This document shows positions 9,753 to 17,586 of a stretch of 64,000 bases of DNA, piece by piece (within the stretch, counting starts at the first letter, position 1; each line of letters begins with the position of its first letter). The DNA lies in the NCBI RefSeq assembly GCF_001425325.1, contig NZ_LMEH01000002.1, positions 1 through 64,000 of the forward strand, read 5' to 3'. This DNA is from Leifsonia sp. Root1293. GTDB lineage: Bacteria; Actinomycetota; Actinomycetes; Actinomycetales; Microbacteriaceae. Both the position numbers and the translations under genes were made by a program. The notes under the pieces are model-generated. The model made no database searches. It had not been told where the DNA came from and worked only from the letters and a program-made list of their open reading frames with translations.

Positions 9753-11357
9753 CTAGTGCTCGGTCGCCTTCTCGGCTCCGATGCCGGTGAGCGAGCGCAC
9801 CTCCATCTCGGCCTGCTTCTCGGGAGACTCGAGACGCTTGTCGAGCACGGTTCCGAGCCAGCCGAGGAAGAACGCCAACGGGATCGAGACGATACCGGGG
9901 TTCGACAACGGGAAGATGTCGAAGTCGGCTCCCTTGATCATGGCCGTCTCGTTGCCCGACACCACCGGGGAGAAGATGATGAGCACGATCGCCGAGATGA
10001 GGCCCCCGTACATGCTCCAGACGGCGCCCCGCGTCGTGAAGCGCTTCCAGAACAGCGAGTACAGGATGGTGGGCAGGTTCGCGGATGCCGCGATGGCGAA
10101 CGCCAGCGCGACGAGGAACGCGACGTTCTGCCCGTTGGCCCCGATGCCGCCGATGATGGCGACGATGCCGATGACCACGACAGTGCGCCGGGCCACCTTC
10201 ACCTCCGACCCGGGTTCGGCCTTGCCCTTCTTGATGACGCTCGCGTAGATGTCATGCGCGAACGACGCGGCAGCCGTGATGGTGAGACCGGCGACCACAG
10301 CGAGGATCGTCGCGAAGGCGATGGCCGAGATCAGGCCGAGCAGGATGGGGCCGCCCAGCTCGAAGGCGAGCAGCGGCGCCGCCGAGTTGGCGCCTCCGGG
10401 AGCAGCGGCGATGACGTCGGCGCCGATGAGGGCAGCCGCGCCGTAGCCGAGCACGAGGGTGAAGACATAGAAGATGCCGATCAGCCAGATGGCCCAGACC
10501 ACGCTCTTGCGCGCCTCCTTGGCCGTCGGCACCGTGTAGAAGCGCATCAGCACGTGGGGCAGCGCTGCGGTTCCGAGAACCAGCGCCAGGCCCAGCGAGA
10601 GGAAGTCGAGCTTGGAGATCTCGCTCACGCCGTACTTGAGTCCGGGTTCCAGGATGGCCGGAGTGCCGGCCGTGGCGACGGCGTGCTCGAGCAGCGACGA
10701 CAGGCTGAAGCCGTGCAGGGCCAGCACCCACACCGTCATCACGCCGGCACCGGCGATGAGCAGCACGGCCTTGATGATCTGCACCCAGGTCGTGCCCTTC
10801 ATGCCGCCGATGAGCACGTACAGGATCATGAGCGCGCCGACGACGGTGATGACGACGGCCTGGCCGACTCCATCGCTGATGCCGAGGAGCAGGGAGACGA
10901 GTCCTCCGGCACCAGCCATCTGGGCGAGCAGGTAGAAGAAGCACACGGCGAGGGTCGTGATGGCGGCCGCGATGCGCACGGGTCGCTGCTTGAGCCTGAA
11001 CGACAGCACGTCGGCCATCGTGTAGCGGCCGGTGTTGCGCAGCAGCTCGGCGACGAGAAGGAGGGCCACCAGCCACGCCACGAGGAAGCCGATGGAGTAG
11101 AGGAAGCCGTCGTAGCCGGTGATGGCGATCGCCCCGACGATGCCGAGGAAGGATGCCGCCGACAGGTAGTCACCGGCGATCGCCGATCCGTTCTGTCCAC
11201 CGGTGAACGAGCGTCCGGCCGCGTAGTAGTCGGCCGCAGTCTTGTTGTTGCGGCTGGCTCGGAACACGATGATGAGCGTGATCGCGACGAAGGCGCCGAA
11301 GATGCAGATGTTGATCCACGGCTCGCCCGGCGATGCGCTGGTCTCGAGGTGCAGCAT
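9753..11357 (-). CDS. actP: sodium:solute symporter, ActP/MctC type
   Basis: A 534-residue SSS-family transporter with about 13 helices. AGDYLSAASFLGIVG near 68, LPHVLMRFYTVPTAKEARKS near 267 and the AFATILAVVAGLTITAA segment match the acetate/monocarboxylate permeases ActP (E. coli) and MctC (Corynebacterium). Likely substrates are acetate, pyruvate or propionate. The chosen ATG at 11357 overlaps the DUF485 stop (TGATG), and the DUF485 protein is the usual small partner of these symporters. The longer upstream frame reads through DUF485. Confidence 0.9.
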   Translation of the reverse strand: MLHLETSASPGEPWINICIFGAFVAITLIIVFRASRNNKTAADYYAAGRSFTGGQNGSAIAGDYLSAASFLGIVGAIAITGYDGFLYSIGFLVAWLVALLLVAELLRNTGRYTMADVLSFRLKQRPVRIAAAITTLAVCFFYLLAQMAGAGGLVSLLLGISDGVGQAVVITVVGALMILYVLIGGMKGTTWVQIIKAVLLIAGAGVMTVWVLALHGFSLSSLLEHAVATAGTPAILEPGLKYGVSEISKLDFLSLGLALVLGTAALPHVLMRFYTVPTAKEARKSVVWAIWLIGIFYVFTLVLGYGAAALIGADVIAAAPGGANSAAPLLAFELGGPILLGLISAIAFATILAVVAGLTITAAASFAHDIYASVIKKGKAEPGSEVKVARRTVVVIGIVAIIGGIGANGQNVAFLVALAFAIAASANLPTILYSLFWKRFTTRGAVWSMYGGLISAIVLIIFSPVVSGNETAMIKGADFDIFPLSNPGIVSIPLAFFLGWLGTVLDKRLESPEKQAEMEVRSLTGIGAEKATEH

Positions 11358-11713
11358 CAGCGGGTCACCCCCGTCGCGGGCTCGAGCTCGGCGCGGAGTT
11401 CGGCTGAGAGCGGGTCGAGGCGGCGGTTCGCGAAGCTGACATACCACATGGTCACGGCGAAGGTCGTGATGATCTGGGCGATGCCGAGCAGCAGGCCGAT
11501 GTTGATGGCCCCGAACACCGGCGTCGACATGAAGTCATGCGCGTAACCGGCGAGCAGCACGTAGGCCAGGTACCAGAGCAGGCAGGCGATCGTGACGGGG
11601 AAGACGAAGCGGCGGTGCCGACTGCGCAGTTTCTGGAACTCCGGTGATTGCTGAACGGCGCGGAAGTCGACGGTCGATTCCGTCGTCTCAGCACCGGGGG
11701 CGTCGTTGCCCAT
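11357..11713 (-). CDS. DUF485 membrane protein
   Basis: A 118-residue protein with two hydrophobic helices, about 50-70 (VTIACLLWYLAYVLLAGY) and 84-106, and the DUF485 signature FQKLRSRHRRFVFPVT. DUF485 genes normally precede actP-like symporters and may form part of the transporter. The ATG at 11713 has AAGGAG 7 nt upstream. Two direct repeats 50-85 bp upstream (11763-11798) probably serve as the binding site of the divergent LytTR regulator. Confidence 0.9.
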   Translation of the reverse strand: MGNDAPGAETTESTVDFRAVQQSPEFQKLRSRHRRFVFPVTIACLLWYLAYVLLAGYAHDFMSTPVFGAINIGLLLGIAQIITTFAVTMWYVSFANRRLDPLSAELRAELEPATGVTR

Positions 11714-11762
11714 GGCGTTCTCCTTCGAGAGTGGGGGAGCGACGACGCTTCCGCGCCGCGCC

Positions 11763-11798
11763 GCTGCGGTTCGTGCCCACTCTGCTGCGGTCGGTGCC
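11763..11798 (-). promoter_or_regulatory. direct-repeat operator, probable LytTR binding site
   Basis: On the minus strand GGCACCGACCGCAGC (11798-11784) and GGCACGAACCGCAGC (11777-11763) match at 13 of 15 positions and start exactly 21 bp apart, two helical turns. Response regulators with LytTR domains bind such direct repeats; E. coli YpdB uses GGCAT-type 10-mers at the same 21-bp period upstream of its transporter target (from memory). The site lies just upstream of the DUF485-symporter pair and between it and the LytS/LytTR operon. Confidence 0.6.
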
Positions 11799-11907
11799 GC
11801 ATGAGGAGGGGCATCCGTTCGTCGTCGCCGAGCGGAGGGCACCGTGCGACGAGCGGATGCCGTCGGCCGGTGAACGATGCGGGCCGAGCGGATAGGGTCG
11901 TGAAGCG

Positions 11908-13113
11908 ATGCCGGAGTCAGTGGTGATGATCGGCGCTGCGGGAATCCTCCTCGGCGTCGCGATCGCCGCTGCCTTCGCGATCGCTCGGCGGCTGGTGCGC
12001 GGATCGCGCGAGCTCGGCACCGATGCCGAACGCGCCACGTACACGACGCTGCACCTGGCCTCACGCGCCGCTTCGCACCTGCGCGGCGGGTTCGACGCCG
12101 GCGATGCGGCCAAGGCGGCACGCCCGCTGCGCATCCTGCTGGGCTGCGAGGCTCTCGCGATCACGGCCGGAACCGTGGTCGTCGCGCTCGATGGCGGAGA
12201 CGACGCTGTGCGCGCCGAAGCTGGACGACTGGCTGCCGGCGTCTCGGGCGCGGTCTCAGGGCGCCGCGCGCAATTGCTGCGCGACTCCATCGCGTCGGGA
12301 CGCACGCACCTCGACGCCGTGGTCGCCCCGGTGACCCGCGGCGGCGTCGTGACGGGATCCGTCATCGCATTCGCCCCGCGCGCCCGTGCCGGCCTCGTCC
12401 GGGCCACGGGCGAGGTAGCCGACTGGGTCTCGGCACAGCTCGAGCTCGGCGAACTCGACGCATCGCGCACGGCCCTGGCAGAACTGGAACTGCGAGCGCT
12501 GCGCGCCCAGATCAGCCCGCACTTCATCTACAACGCACTGAACGCGATCGCCTCCTTCATCAACACGGATCCGGCCAAGGCGCGCGAACTCGTGCTCGAG
12601 TTCGCCGACTTCACCCGCTACTCGTTCCGACGGCAGGGCGACTTCACCACCGTCGCCGAGGAACTGCGCAGCATCCACAGCTATCTCCAGCTCGAGCGGG
12701 CCCGGTTCGGCGAGCGCCTGTCGGTGACCCTGCAGATCGCTCCAGAGGTGCTCTCGACGGTGATCCCGTTCCTCAGCGTGCAGCCCCTGGTGGAGAACGC
12801 GGTACGTCACGGACTCGAGTCCCGGGAGACCGGAGGACGCATCACCATCAGCGCCGACGATGCCGGCGGCTTCGCCGAGATCAGCGTCGAGGACGACGGT
12901 GTCGGAATCGATCCCGCCGTCGTCGCCGAGGTACTGGCCGGAGGCGCGAGCGAGCACGTCGGCCTGCGCAACGTCGATTCGCGCCTGCGCCAGGTCTACG
13001 GCGACGAGTACGGCCTGGTGGTCGAGACCAACGTCGGCAGCGGGATGCTGGTGCGGATGCGGGTGCCGAAGTCCCAGCCCCACCACGAGATCGCAGGAGG
13101 TGGCATCCGATGA
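11908..13113 (+). CDS. LytS-type sensor histidine kinase
   Basis: A 401-residue kinase. There is one N-terminal transmembrane helix (about 5-27), a GAF-like region (60-170) and a His_kinase domain with QISPHFIYNALNAIASF, whose His205 should be the phosphate acceptor. A HATPase_c domain follows with N-box VQPLVENAVRHGLE and G-box VEDDGVGID. The single helix is unlike LytS/BtsS, which have several, so sensing may be cytoplasmic or through the symporter. TAGGGT at 11893-11898 is a likely -10, 9 nt before the ATG. It is coupled to the response regulator (ATGA). Confidence 0.92.
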   Translation: MPESVVMIGAAGILLGVAIAAAFAIARRLVRGSRELGTDAERATYTTLHLASRAASHLRGGFDAGDAAKAARPLRILLGCEALAITAGTVVVALDGGDDAVRAEAGRLAAGVSGAVSGRRAQLLRDSIASGRTHLDAVVAPVTRGGVVTGSVIAFAPRARAGLVRATGEVADWVSAQLELGELDASRTALAELELRALRAQISPHFIYNALNAIASFINTDPAKARELVLEFADFTRYSFRRQGDFTTVAEELRSIHSYLQLERARFGERLSVTLQIAPEVLSTVIPFLSVQPLVENAVRHGLESRETGGRITISADDAGGFAEISVEDDGVGIDPAVVAEVLAGGASEHVGLRNVDSRLRQVYGDEYGLVVETNVGSGMLVRMRVPKSQPHHEIAGGGIR

Positions 13114-13865
13114 CGGGCCGCCACATGAGCGTGCTCATCGCCGACGACGAGCGTCCGGCCCTCGACGAGCTGGCGTTCCTGCTGCGCCGCGACGTCAGGA
13201 TCGGCTCGATCCACCTCGCATCATCGGGTGCCGAGGCACTGCGCCTGCTGTCCACCGAACGCATCGACGCCGCCTTCCTCGACATCCACATGCCCGGCCT
13301 GTCGGGCTTCGACCTCGCGCGGGCACTCGCGCGTTTCGAACACAGGCCCGCGCTCGTCTTCGTGACGGCGGACGAGGAGGGCGCCGTCGAGGCGTTCGAC
13401 CTCGCTGCCGTCGACTATCTGCTGAAGCCCTTGCGCCCCGAGCGTCTGGAGCGTTCGGTCACCAGGGTGCTGGACGCGCTGCGCGCGGCATCCGTCTCTG
13501 GGCACCTGCCGCCCCAGCCCGAGGAGGCGATGATCTCGGTCAGCCTCGGTGGCACCACCCGCATCGTGCGACGCGACGACATCCGCTACGTACAGGCCCA
13601 GGGCGACTACGCCAGGCTGCACACGGCCGAGGCGAGCTACCTGGTGCGCATCCCGATGGCCGACCTCGAACGGCAGTGGGCGGATGCCGGTTTCGTGCGC
13701 ATCCACCGCTCCTACCTGGTGGCGCTCGCCCATGTCACGCGCATCCGCCTCGGGGCCGTGCCACCCACGGTCACCGTCGACGGCGCCGAGCTGCCGGTGA
13801 GCCGCCGCCTCCTGCCGACCCTGCGCGAGACCCTCGAGGCCCGCCGCATCCGCCCGACGCCATGA
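13110..13865 (+). CDS. LytTR family response regulator
   Basis: A 251-residue transcription factor partner of the upstream kinase. The receiver domain (6-115) has the acidic pocket DDE (12-14), phosphorylatable Asp58 in AFLDIHMPGLSG, Thr86 and Lys106 (DYLLKPLRP). The LytTR DNA-binding domain covers about 143-245 (IRYVQAQGDYARLHT, FVRIHRSYLVAL). Systems of this type (BtsSR, YpdAB) control transporters for pyruvate-like acids, which fits the symporter genes on both sides. The direct repeats at 11763-11798 are a candidate target. The start overlaps the kinase stop. Confidence 0.93.
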   Translation: MTGRHMSVLIADDERPALDELAFLLRRDVRIGSIHLASSGAEALRLLSTERIDAAFLDIHMPGLSGFDLARALARFEHRPALVFVTADEEGAVEAFDLAAVDYLLKPLRPERLERSVTRVLDALRAASVSGHLPPQPEEAMISVSLGGTTRIVRRDDIRYVQAQGDYARLHTAEASYLVRIPMADLERQWADAGFVRIHRSYLVALAHVTRIRLGAVPPTVTVDGAELPVSRRLLPTLRETLEARRIRPTP

Positions 13866-14287
13866 CCGGACCCGACCGCGGGCCGGTTCCGCCACCGCCG
13901 CCCCTTCCGCGGGTGCGGGTGACCGCGCCGCAGACGTCGGCGTCGAGAAGCGCCATCGGAGCCATCGGCCCGTCCACCGGAACGGGCTCGACACCGGCCA
14001 TCCGACAGCAGCCCTCGGAGGCCGACAGGCTGTACGTGCGCTCGCTCATCCGCTCCCAACTGCGGCTCGCCGTCGTCTGCGCGCTCGGTTTCATCGTCGC
14101 GCTCGCCGCCATCATCATCGTCTCGGCTCTGCCGCCGCTCGCCGGTGCCGCCTGGGCCGGTGTCCCGCTCCCCTGGCTGCTGCTCGGATTCGGCGCCTAC
14201 CCCGTCGTCCTCGTCATCGCGGTGCTCTACCGGCGGGCGTCGCGTCGGAACGAGAGCGGCTACAGCTCGCTGGCCGACGACTCGTGA
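13862..14287 (+). CDS. small two-helix membrane protein, probable symporter partner
   Basis: A 141-residue protein. A Pro/Ser/Thr-rich N-terminal 50 residues precede LYVRSLIRSQLRLAVVCALG and two hydrophobic helices (about 68-88 and 99-119), ending in basic and polar residues. Its size, topology and position before an SSS symporter parallel the DUF485-ActP pair encoded on the other strand, so it may be a diverged DUF485-like subunit. That role is inferred. The ATG overlaps the regulator stop, and its own stop overlaps the next GTG. Confidence 0.8.
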   Translation: MTGPDRGPVPPPPPLPRVRVTAPQTSASRSAIGAIGPSTGTGSTPAIRQQPSEADRLYVRSLIRSQLRLAVVCALGFIVALAAIIIVSALPPLAGAAWAGVPLPWLLLGFGAYPVVLVIAVLYRRASRRNESGYSSLADDS

Positions 14288-15759
14288 ACGCCGCCCTCGG
14301 CTACGCCTCCATCGCCATCGTGGCGCTGGCCACAGCACTGATCGGGTTCTACGGCCTCCGCGTCTCGCGCACGACGAGCGACTTCTACGTGGCGTCGCGT
14401 ACCGTCCGCCCGTGGTGGAACGCCTCCGCCATCGGCGGCGAGTACCTCTCGGCGGCGAGCTTCCTCGGAATCGCCGGACTCATCCTGCTCTCGGGCTCGG
14501 GAGGGTTGCTCTTCCCCATCGGCTACACCGCCGGATACCTCATGCTCCTGCTGTTCGTGGCGGCTCCGCTGCGGCGATCCGGCGCCTACACGATCCCCGA
14601 TTTCGTGGAGGCGAGGCTCGAGTCGCGCACCGCCCGGCGTCTCACCAGCGTGATCGTCATCGTGGTCGGCTGGTTCTACATCGTGCCGCAACTGCAGGGA
14701 GCCGCTCTCACCGTGAACATCACGACGGGCCTGCCGCCGTGGGTGGGATCCGTGGCCGTCGCCGTCATCGTGGGCATCGTCGTCGCGGCGGGCGGCATGC
14801 GCTCGATCACCTTCGTTCAGGCGTTCCAGTTCTGGCTCAAGCTCGTCGCCATCGCCGTGCCCGTGGTCTTCGTGCTTCTGGCGGTCACCGATGGAACCCC
14901 GAGCTCACTCGATGCCGGCACGGCCTTCCCGGCATCCGTCGGCCCGCAATCGCTCGATGCCTACCGCACGATCTCGCTGCTCGTCGCGCTGCTGCTCGGC
15001 ACGATGGGGCTGCCGCACGTGCTCGTGCGGTTCTACACGAACCCCGATGGCGACGCCGCGCGCACGACAACCCTCATCGTGCTCGGGCTGCTGTCGGTGT
15101 TCTACCTCTTCCCGGTGATCATCGGCATGCTCGGCCGGGCCTTCGCGCCCGACATCGCCGACGCGGGAACCGCCGACGCCCTCGTGCTGCTCCTTCCCGG
15201 TCGGATGCTTCCGGGACTGCTCGGCGACGCCGTCACGGCCCTCGTCATCGCCGGAGCGTTCGGGGCGTTCCTGTCGACGAGCTCAGGACTCGTGGTCTCC
15301 CTCGCCGGCGTGATCAGCCAGGAGCTCCTGGGAGGGAGCGTGCGCGGGTTCAGGATCGCGGCGATCGCGTGTTCGCTGGTTCCCCTGGCGGTCGCGCTGA
15401 TGACGGCGTCGTCGGGACTGGCGGGAAGCGTCGGCCTGGTGTTCGCCTTCACGGCGTCGACGCTCTGCCCTGTGCTTCTGCTCGGCATCTGGTGGCGCGG
15501 GCTGACGGCGCGGGGCGCCATCGCGGGCATGACCTCTGGTGCACTGCTGTGCGGAGCGGCGATCCTCGCGGGCCCGGCGATCGCTCAGGCGGTGCCGGCA
15601 CTCCGGACGGTGCTGGAGCTGCCCGCAGCGTGGACCGTGCCTCTGGCCGTCGGCGTGACGGTACTGGTGTCGCTGCTCGACCGGGGCCGCGTTCCGCGCG
15701 GTGTCGACCACCTGCTGGCGCGCCTGCACGTGCCGGAGCGGCCTCCCTCTGCTCGCTGA
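14284..15759 (+). CDS. sodium:solute symporter, second ActP-like copy
   Basis: A 491-residue SSS transporter with about 13 helices, related to the 9753-11357 protein but clearly diverged. It keeps GGEYLSAASFLGIAG near 56 and LPHVLVRFYTNPDGDAART near 246. The substrate is probably a short monocarboxylate. It begins with GTG overlapping the previous stop (GTGA), so kinase, regulator, small membrane protein and symporter form one coupled operon. The last 15 residues are Arg/Pro-rich. Confidence 0.9.
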   Translation: MNAALGYASIAIVALATALIGFYGLRVSRTTSDFYVASRTVRPWWNASAIGGEYLSAASFLGIAGLILLSGSGGLLFPIGYTAGYLMLLLFVAAPLRRSGAYTIPDFVEARLESRTARRLTSVIVIVVGWFYIVPQLQGAALTVNITTGLPPWVGSVAVAVIVGIVVAAGGMRSITFVQAFQFWLKLVAIAVPVVFVLLAVTDGTPSSLDAGTAFPASVGPQSLDAYRTISLLVALLLGTMGLPHVLVRFYTNPDGDAARTTTLIVLGLLSVFYLFPVIIGMLGRAFAPDIADAGTADALVLLLPGRMLPGLLGDAVTALVIAGAFGAFLSTSSGLVVSLAGVISQELLGGSVRGFRIAAIACSLVPLAVALMTASSGLAGSVGLVFAFTASTLCPVLLLGIWWRGLTARGAIAGMTSGALLCGAAILAGPAIAQAVPALRTVLELPAAWTVPLAVGVTVLVSLLDRGRVPRGVDHLLARLHVPERPPSAR

Positions 15760-15780
15760 GGCCCGGACGCAGTCCGCGGT

Positions 15781-15805
15781 CGAAGCGCCGCCTCGGTGCG
15801 CTTCG
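15781..15805. terminator. hairpin between convergent genes, dispersed repeat copy 1
   Basis: CGAAGCGC (15781-15788) and GCGCTTCG (15798-15805) form a perfect 8-bp stem with a 9-nt loop between the convergent symporter and acetyltransferase genes. The right arm and the following GGCGGTCGCT and GCTCGGCCCTC recur at 37422-37451, also between convergent genes. There is no T-tract, as is common for actinobacterial terminators. Confidence 0.55.
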
Positions 15806-15830
15806 GGCGGTCGCTGCGCTCGGCCCTCTG

Positions 15831-15894
15831 CGAGCGGAGTCGTCTCCGAGCGGAGTCGTTGGCGAGCGGAGTCGTCAGCGAGCGGAGTAAGGGC
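15831..15894. repeat. 16-bp tandem repeat, four copies
   Basis: Four direct head-to-tail units of 16 bp (15831, 15847, 15863, 15879) share CGAGCGGAGT; the first three continue with CGT and differ in the last three bases. The array overlaps the 3' end of the acetyltransferase gene, whose last codons and stop (15875-15877) come from units 3 and 4. It lies just after the intergenic hairpin. Confidence 0.85.
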
Positions 15895-16528
15895 GAAGGA
15901 CCACAGGGTCGCCGCTCCCTGCCTCCAGGCGTGCGAGCAGCCCGGCGCGCACCGCTGGCCACTCGTCCACGAGGATCGAGTAGACCGCGGTGTCGCGCCA
16001 ACTGCCGTCGGCGCGAGGACGCTCGCGGCGTACGATGCCCTCGAACTGCGCGCCGAGCTTGAGAATGGCCGCGCGGGAGCGGTCGTTGAGCGCATCCGCC
16101 TGGATCTTCACACGCCCGAACCCGCTGTCGAAGGCACGGCCGAGCAGCAGGAGCTTCGTCTCGGGGTTCACGGCCGTTCCCCACACGCGTGGATCGTAGG
16201 CCGTCCATCCGATGTGCGTCGACTCCAAGGGCAGATCGAAATCGGCCAGGGTGCTCGACCCGACCAGTCGGCCGTCGTCATGGCCACCGACGAGGCGGAT
16301 GGCGTAGGGCTGGGCGAGCTCGCTGTCGAACCTGTACCCCTGCTCGGCCCATGCCAGGAATCCCACCCGATCCGCACGGAAGCCGGCCGGACCGCCACCG
16401 AATCCGCCGGCGAAGACCTCGGGATGGGCGAGGGCGTCGTAGAGCTCGGGGAGGTGCGCCCTGGTCAGGGGTTCGATCGCGATGAATCGTCCGACGAGCG
16501 GTTCGAACGGGGGAAGAACGGCGGTCAT
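15875..16528 (-). CDS. GNAT acetyltransferase, RimJ/RimL type
   Basis: A 217-residue member of the RimJ/RimL-like group (N-acetyltransferases of ribosomal proteins or small amines). Visible elements are LVGRFIAIEPLTRAHLPELY at the N-terminus, IGWTAYDPRVWGTAVNPETK in the centre and NDRSRAAILKLGAQFEG, the acetyl-CoA-binding region. The substrate is unknown. The ATG at 16528 follows GAGAAT (16540-16535) by 6 nt, a leaderless-like spacing with a weak -10. The C-terminal residues PYSAR and the stop are encoded by the tandem repeat, so the end of this gene was probably reshaped by the repeat. Confidence 0.85.
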   Translation of the reverse strand: MTAVLPPFEPLVGRFIAIEPLTRAHLPELYDALAHPEVFAGGFGGGPAGFRADRVGFLAWAEQGYRFDSELAQPYAIRLVGGHDDGRLVGSSTLADFDLPLESTHIGWTAYDPRVWGTAVNPETKLLLLGRAFDSGFGRVKIQADALNDRSRAAILKLGAQFEGIVRRERPRADGSWRDTAVYSILVDEWPAVRAGLLARLEAGSGDPVVLRPYSAR

Positions 16529-16651
16529 CCATCGATTCTCGCAGTCGGTGCGCCCCGTGCGCGGCGCCGGGCCTTCCGGCTGCCCTGTCCCGGCCCGCAT
16601 CCGAGGGCTAACGTGAACGTCAGAAGCCCTCGACGATGAATGGAGACACCG

Positions 16652-16864
16652 ATGTCCGGACTCGATGACGTGACGAAGAAAGCCCAGGAGTTCCTGAACA
16701 GTGATCAGGTGAAGGGCGCATTGAAGAGCGAACAGGCCGAGGACATCAGCGACAAGCTCCTCTCAGGGGTGGCGGATGCCGCCAACAAGGTCACCGGTGG
16801 CAAGTTCGAGTCGCAGATCGACGGCGCGAAGGACGCGGCCGACAAGGCGGTCGGCACCGACTGA
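16652..16864 (+). CDS. small antitoxin-like protein (Rv0909/MT0933 type)
   Basis: A 70-residue acidic, lysine-rich helical protein, MSGLDDVTKKAQEFLNSDQ at the start and a KDAADKAVGTD tail. The layout resembles the MT0933-type antitoxin family of actinobacteria (from memory). No toxin gene adjoins it, so the role may be different, for example a stress-related helical protein. The ATG at 16652 was chosen for GGAGA 6 nt upstream; TAACGT at 16609-16614 is a candidate -10. Confidence 0.75.
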   Translation: MSGLDDVTKKAQEFLNSDQVKGALKSEQAEDISDKLLSGVADAANKVTGGKFESQIDGAKDAADKAVGTD

Positions 16865-16888
16865 TCGCCGCGCTCCCAGCTGACTCTC

Positions 16889-16923
16889 AATAACTTGCAC
16901 ACCGTTGTGCAAGTTATTACACT
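16889..16923 (+). promoter_or_regulatory. TetR operator overlapping a leaderless promoter
   Basis: AATAACTTGCAC (16889-16900) and GTGCAAGTTATT (16907-16918) are perfect 12-bp inverted arms around a 6-bp centre. Inside it TTGCAC (16895-16900) serves as -35, 17 bp upstream of TACACT (16918-16923), whose end is 6 nt from the ATG of the TetR gene. Repressor binding would block RNA polymerase, giving autoregulation of the three-gene operon. Confidence 0.85.
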
Positions 16924-16929
16924 GGAGCC

Positions 16930-17586
16930 ATGACCTCCGCCGCTGTGGGCGCCCGCCGGGCTCCCCGGCGAGACGCCGAAGAGAATCGCTCCGCCCTGCT
17001 CGATGCAGCGACGACCGTCCTGGGCTCCGATCCCGATGCGTCGCTCGAGGCCATCGCTGCTGCAGCGGGTCTCAGCAGGCGCGCCGTCTACGGCCACTTC
17101 GCCAACCGCGAGGAACTCGTGGCGGCGTCCGTCGAGCGCGGAGCCGTGCGCCTGGCCGCCGCGACGATGGATGTCGACAGGGCCGACGCCCGGGTCGCAC
17201 TCGCCCTGCTCGGCGCACGCCTCTGGGACGCCGTCGAGCAGGTGCGCGTGCTGGCGAGCCTCGCGGTGCGTGGCCCGTCGCTCGCCGTCGTGGGCGAGGC
17301 TCTCGCGCCGGTGCGATCCCGGCTCTTGGCGATCGTGACAGCGGGGGCGGCATCCGGGAGCATCCGCGACGACATCCCGCCGGCTTCCCTCAGCCGCCTG
17401 ATCGAGCAGGCCGCCATCGCCGTGCTCGTCGAGGCGACGGAGAGCGGCTTCACCCGTGACGACGGTCATCGGGTCGTCATGCTCATCGCCCTGTCGACGG
17501 CCGGATTGTCGGCGCGCGAGGCGAACCAGCTCATCGATTCAACCCCGGAACTCCACCACCCCCTCCCCGAGGACGCGCAAGCATGA
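16930..17586 (+). CDS. TetR family transcriptional repressor
   Basis: A 218-residue repressor. The N-terminal HTH is clear at about 36-66 (SLEAIAAAAGLSRRAVYGHFANREELV); the C-terminal two-thirds is a helical ligand-binding region with no recognisable specificity. A perfect 12-bp palindrome over its own promoter is the probable operator. The mRNA is likely leaderless because the -10 ends 6 nt before the ATG. It is coupled (ATGA) to the degenerate ATPase gene and then the YhgE/Pip gene, which it presumably represses. Confidence 0.93.
   Translation: MTSAAVGARRAPRRDAEENRSALLDAATTVLGSDPDASLEAIAAAAGLSRRAVYGHFANREELVAASVERGAVRLAAATMDVDRADARVALALLGARLWDAVEQVRVLASLAVRGPSLAVVGEALAPVRSRLLAIVTAGAASGSIRDDIPPASLSRLIEQAAIAVLVEATESGFTRDDGHRVVMLIALSTAGLSAREANQLIDSTPELHHPLPEDAQA

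Noticed and set aside
8817-11546. A 909-codon open frame on the plus strand
   Set aside because: It lies antisense to the EamA and symporter genes, with a composition rich in Asp, Glu, His and Arg typical of shadow frames in high-GC DNA, and it has no homology-like motifs.
15831-15894. Possible CRISPR array
   Set aside because: The units are contiguous 16-mers with no spacers.
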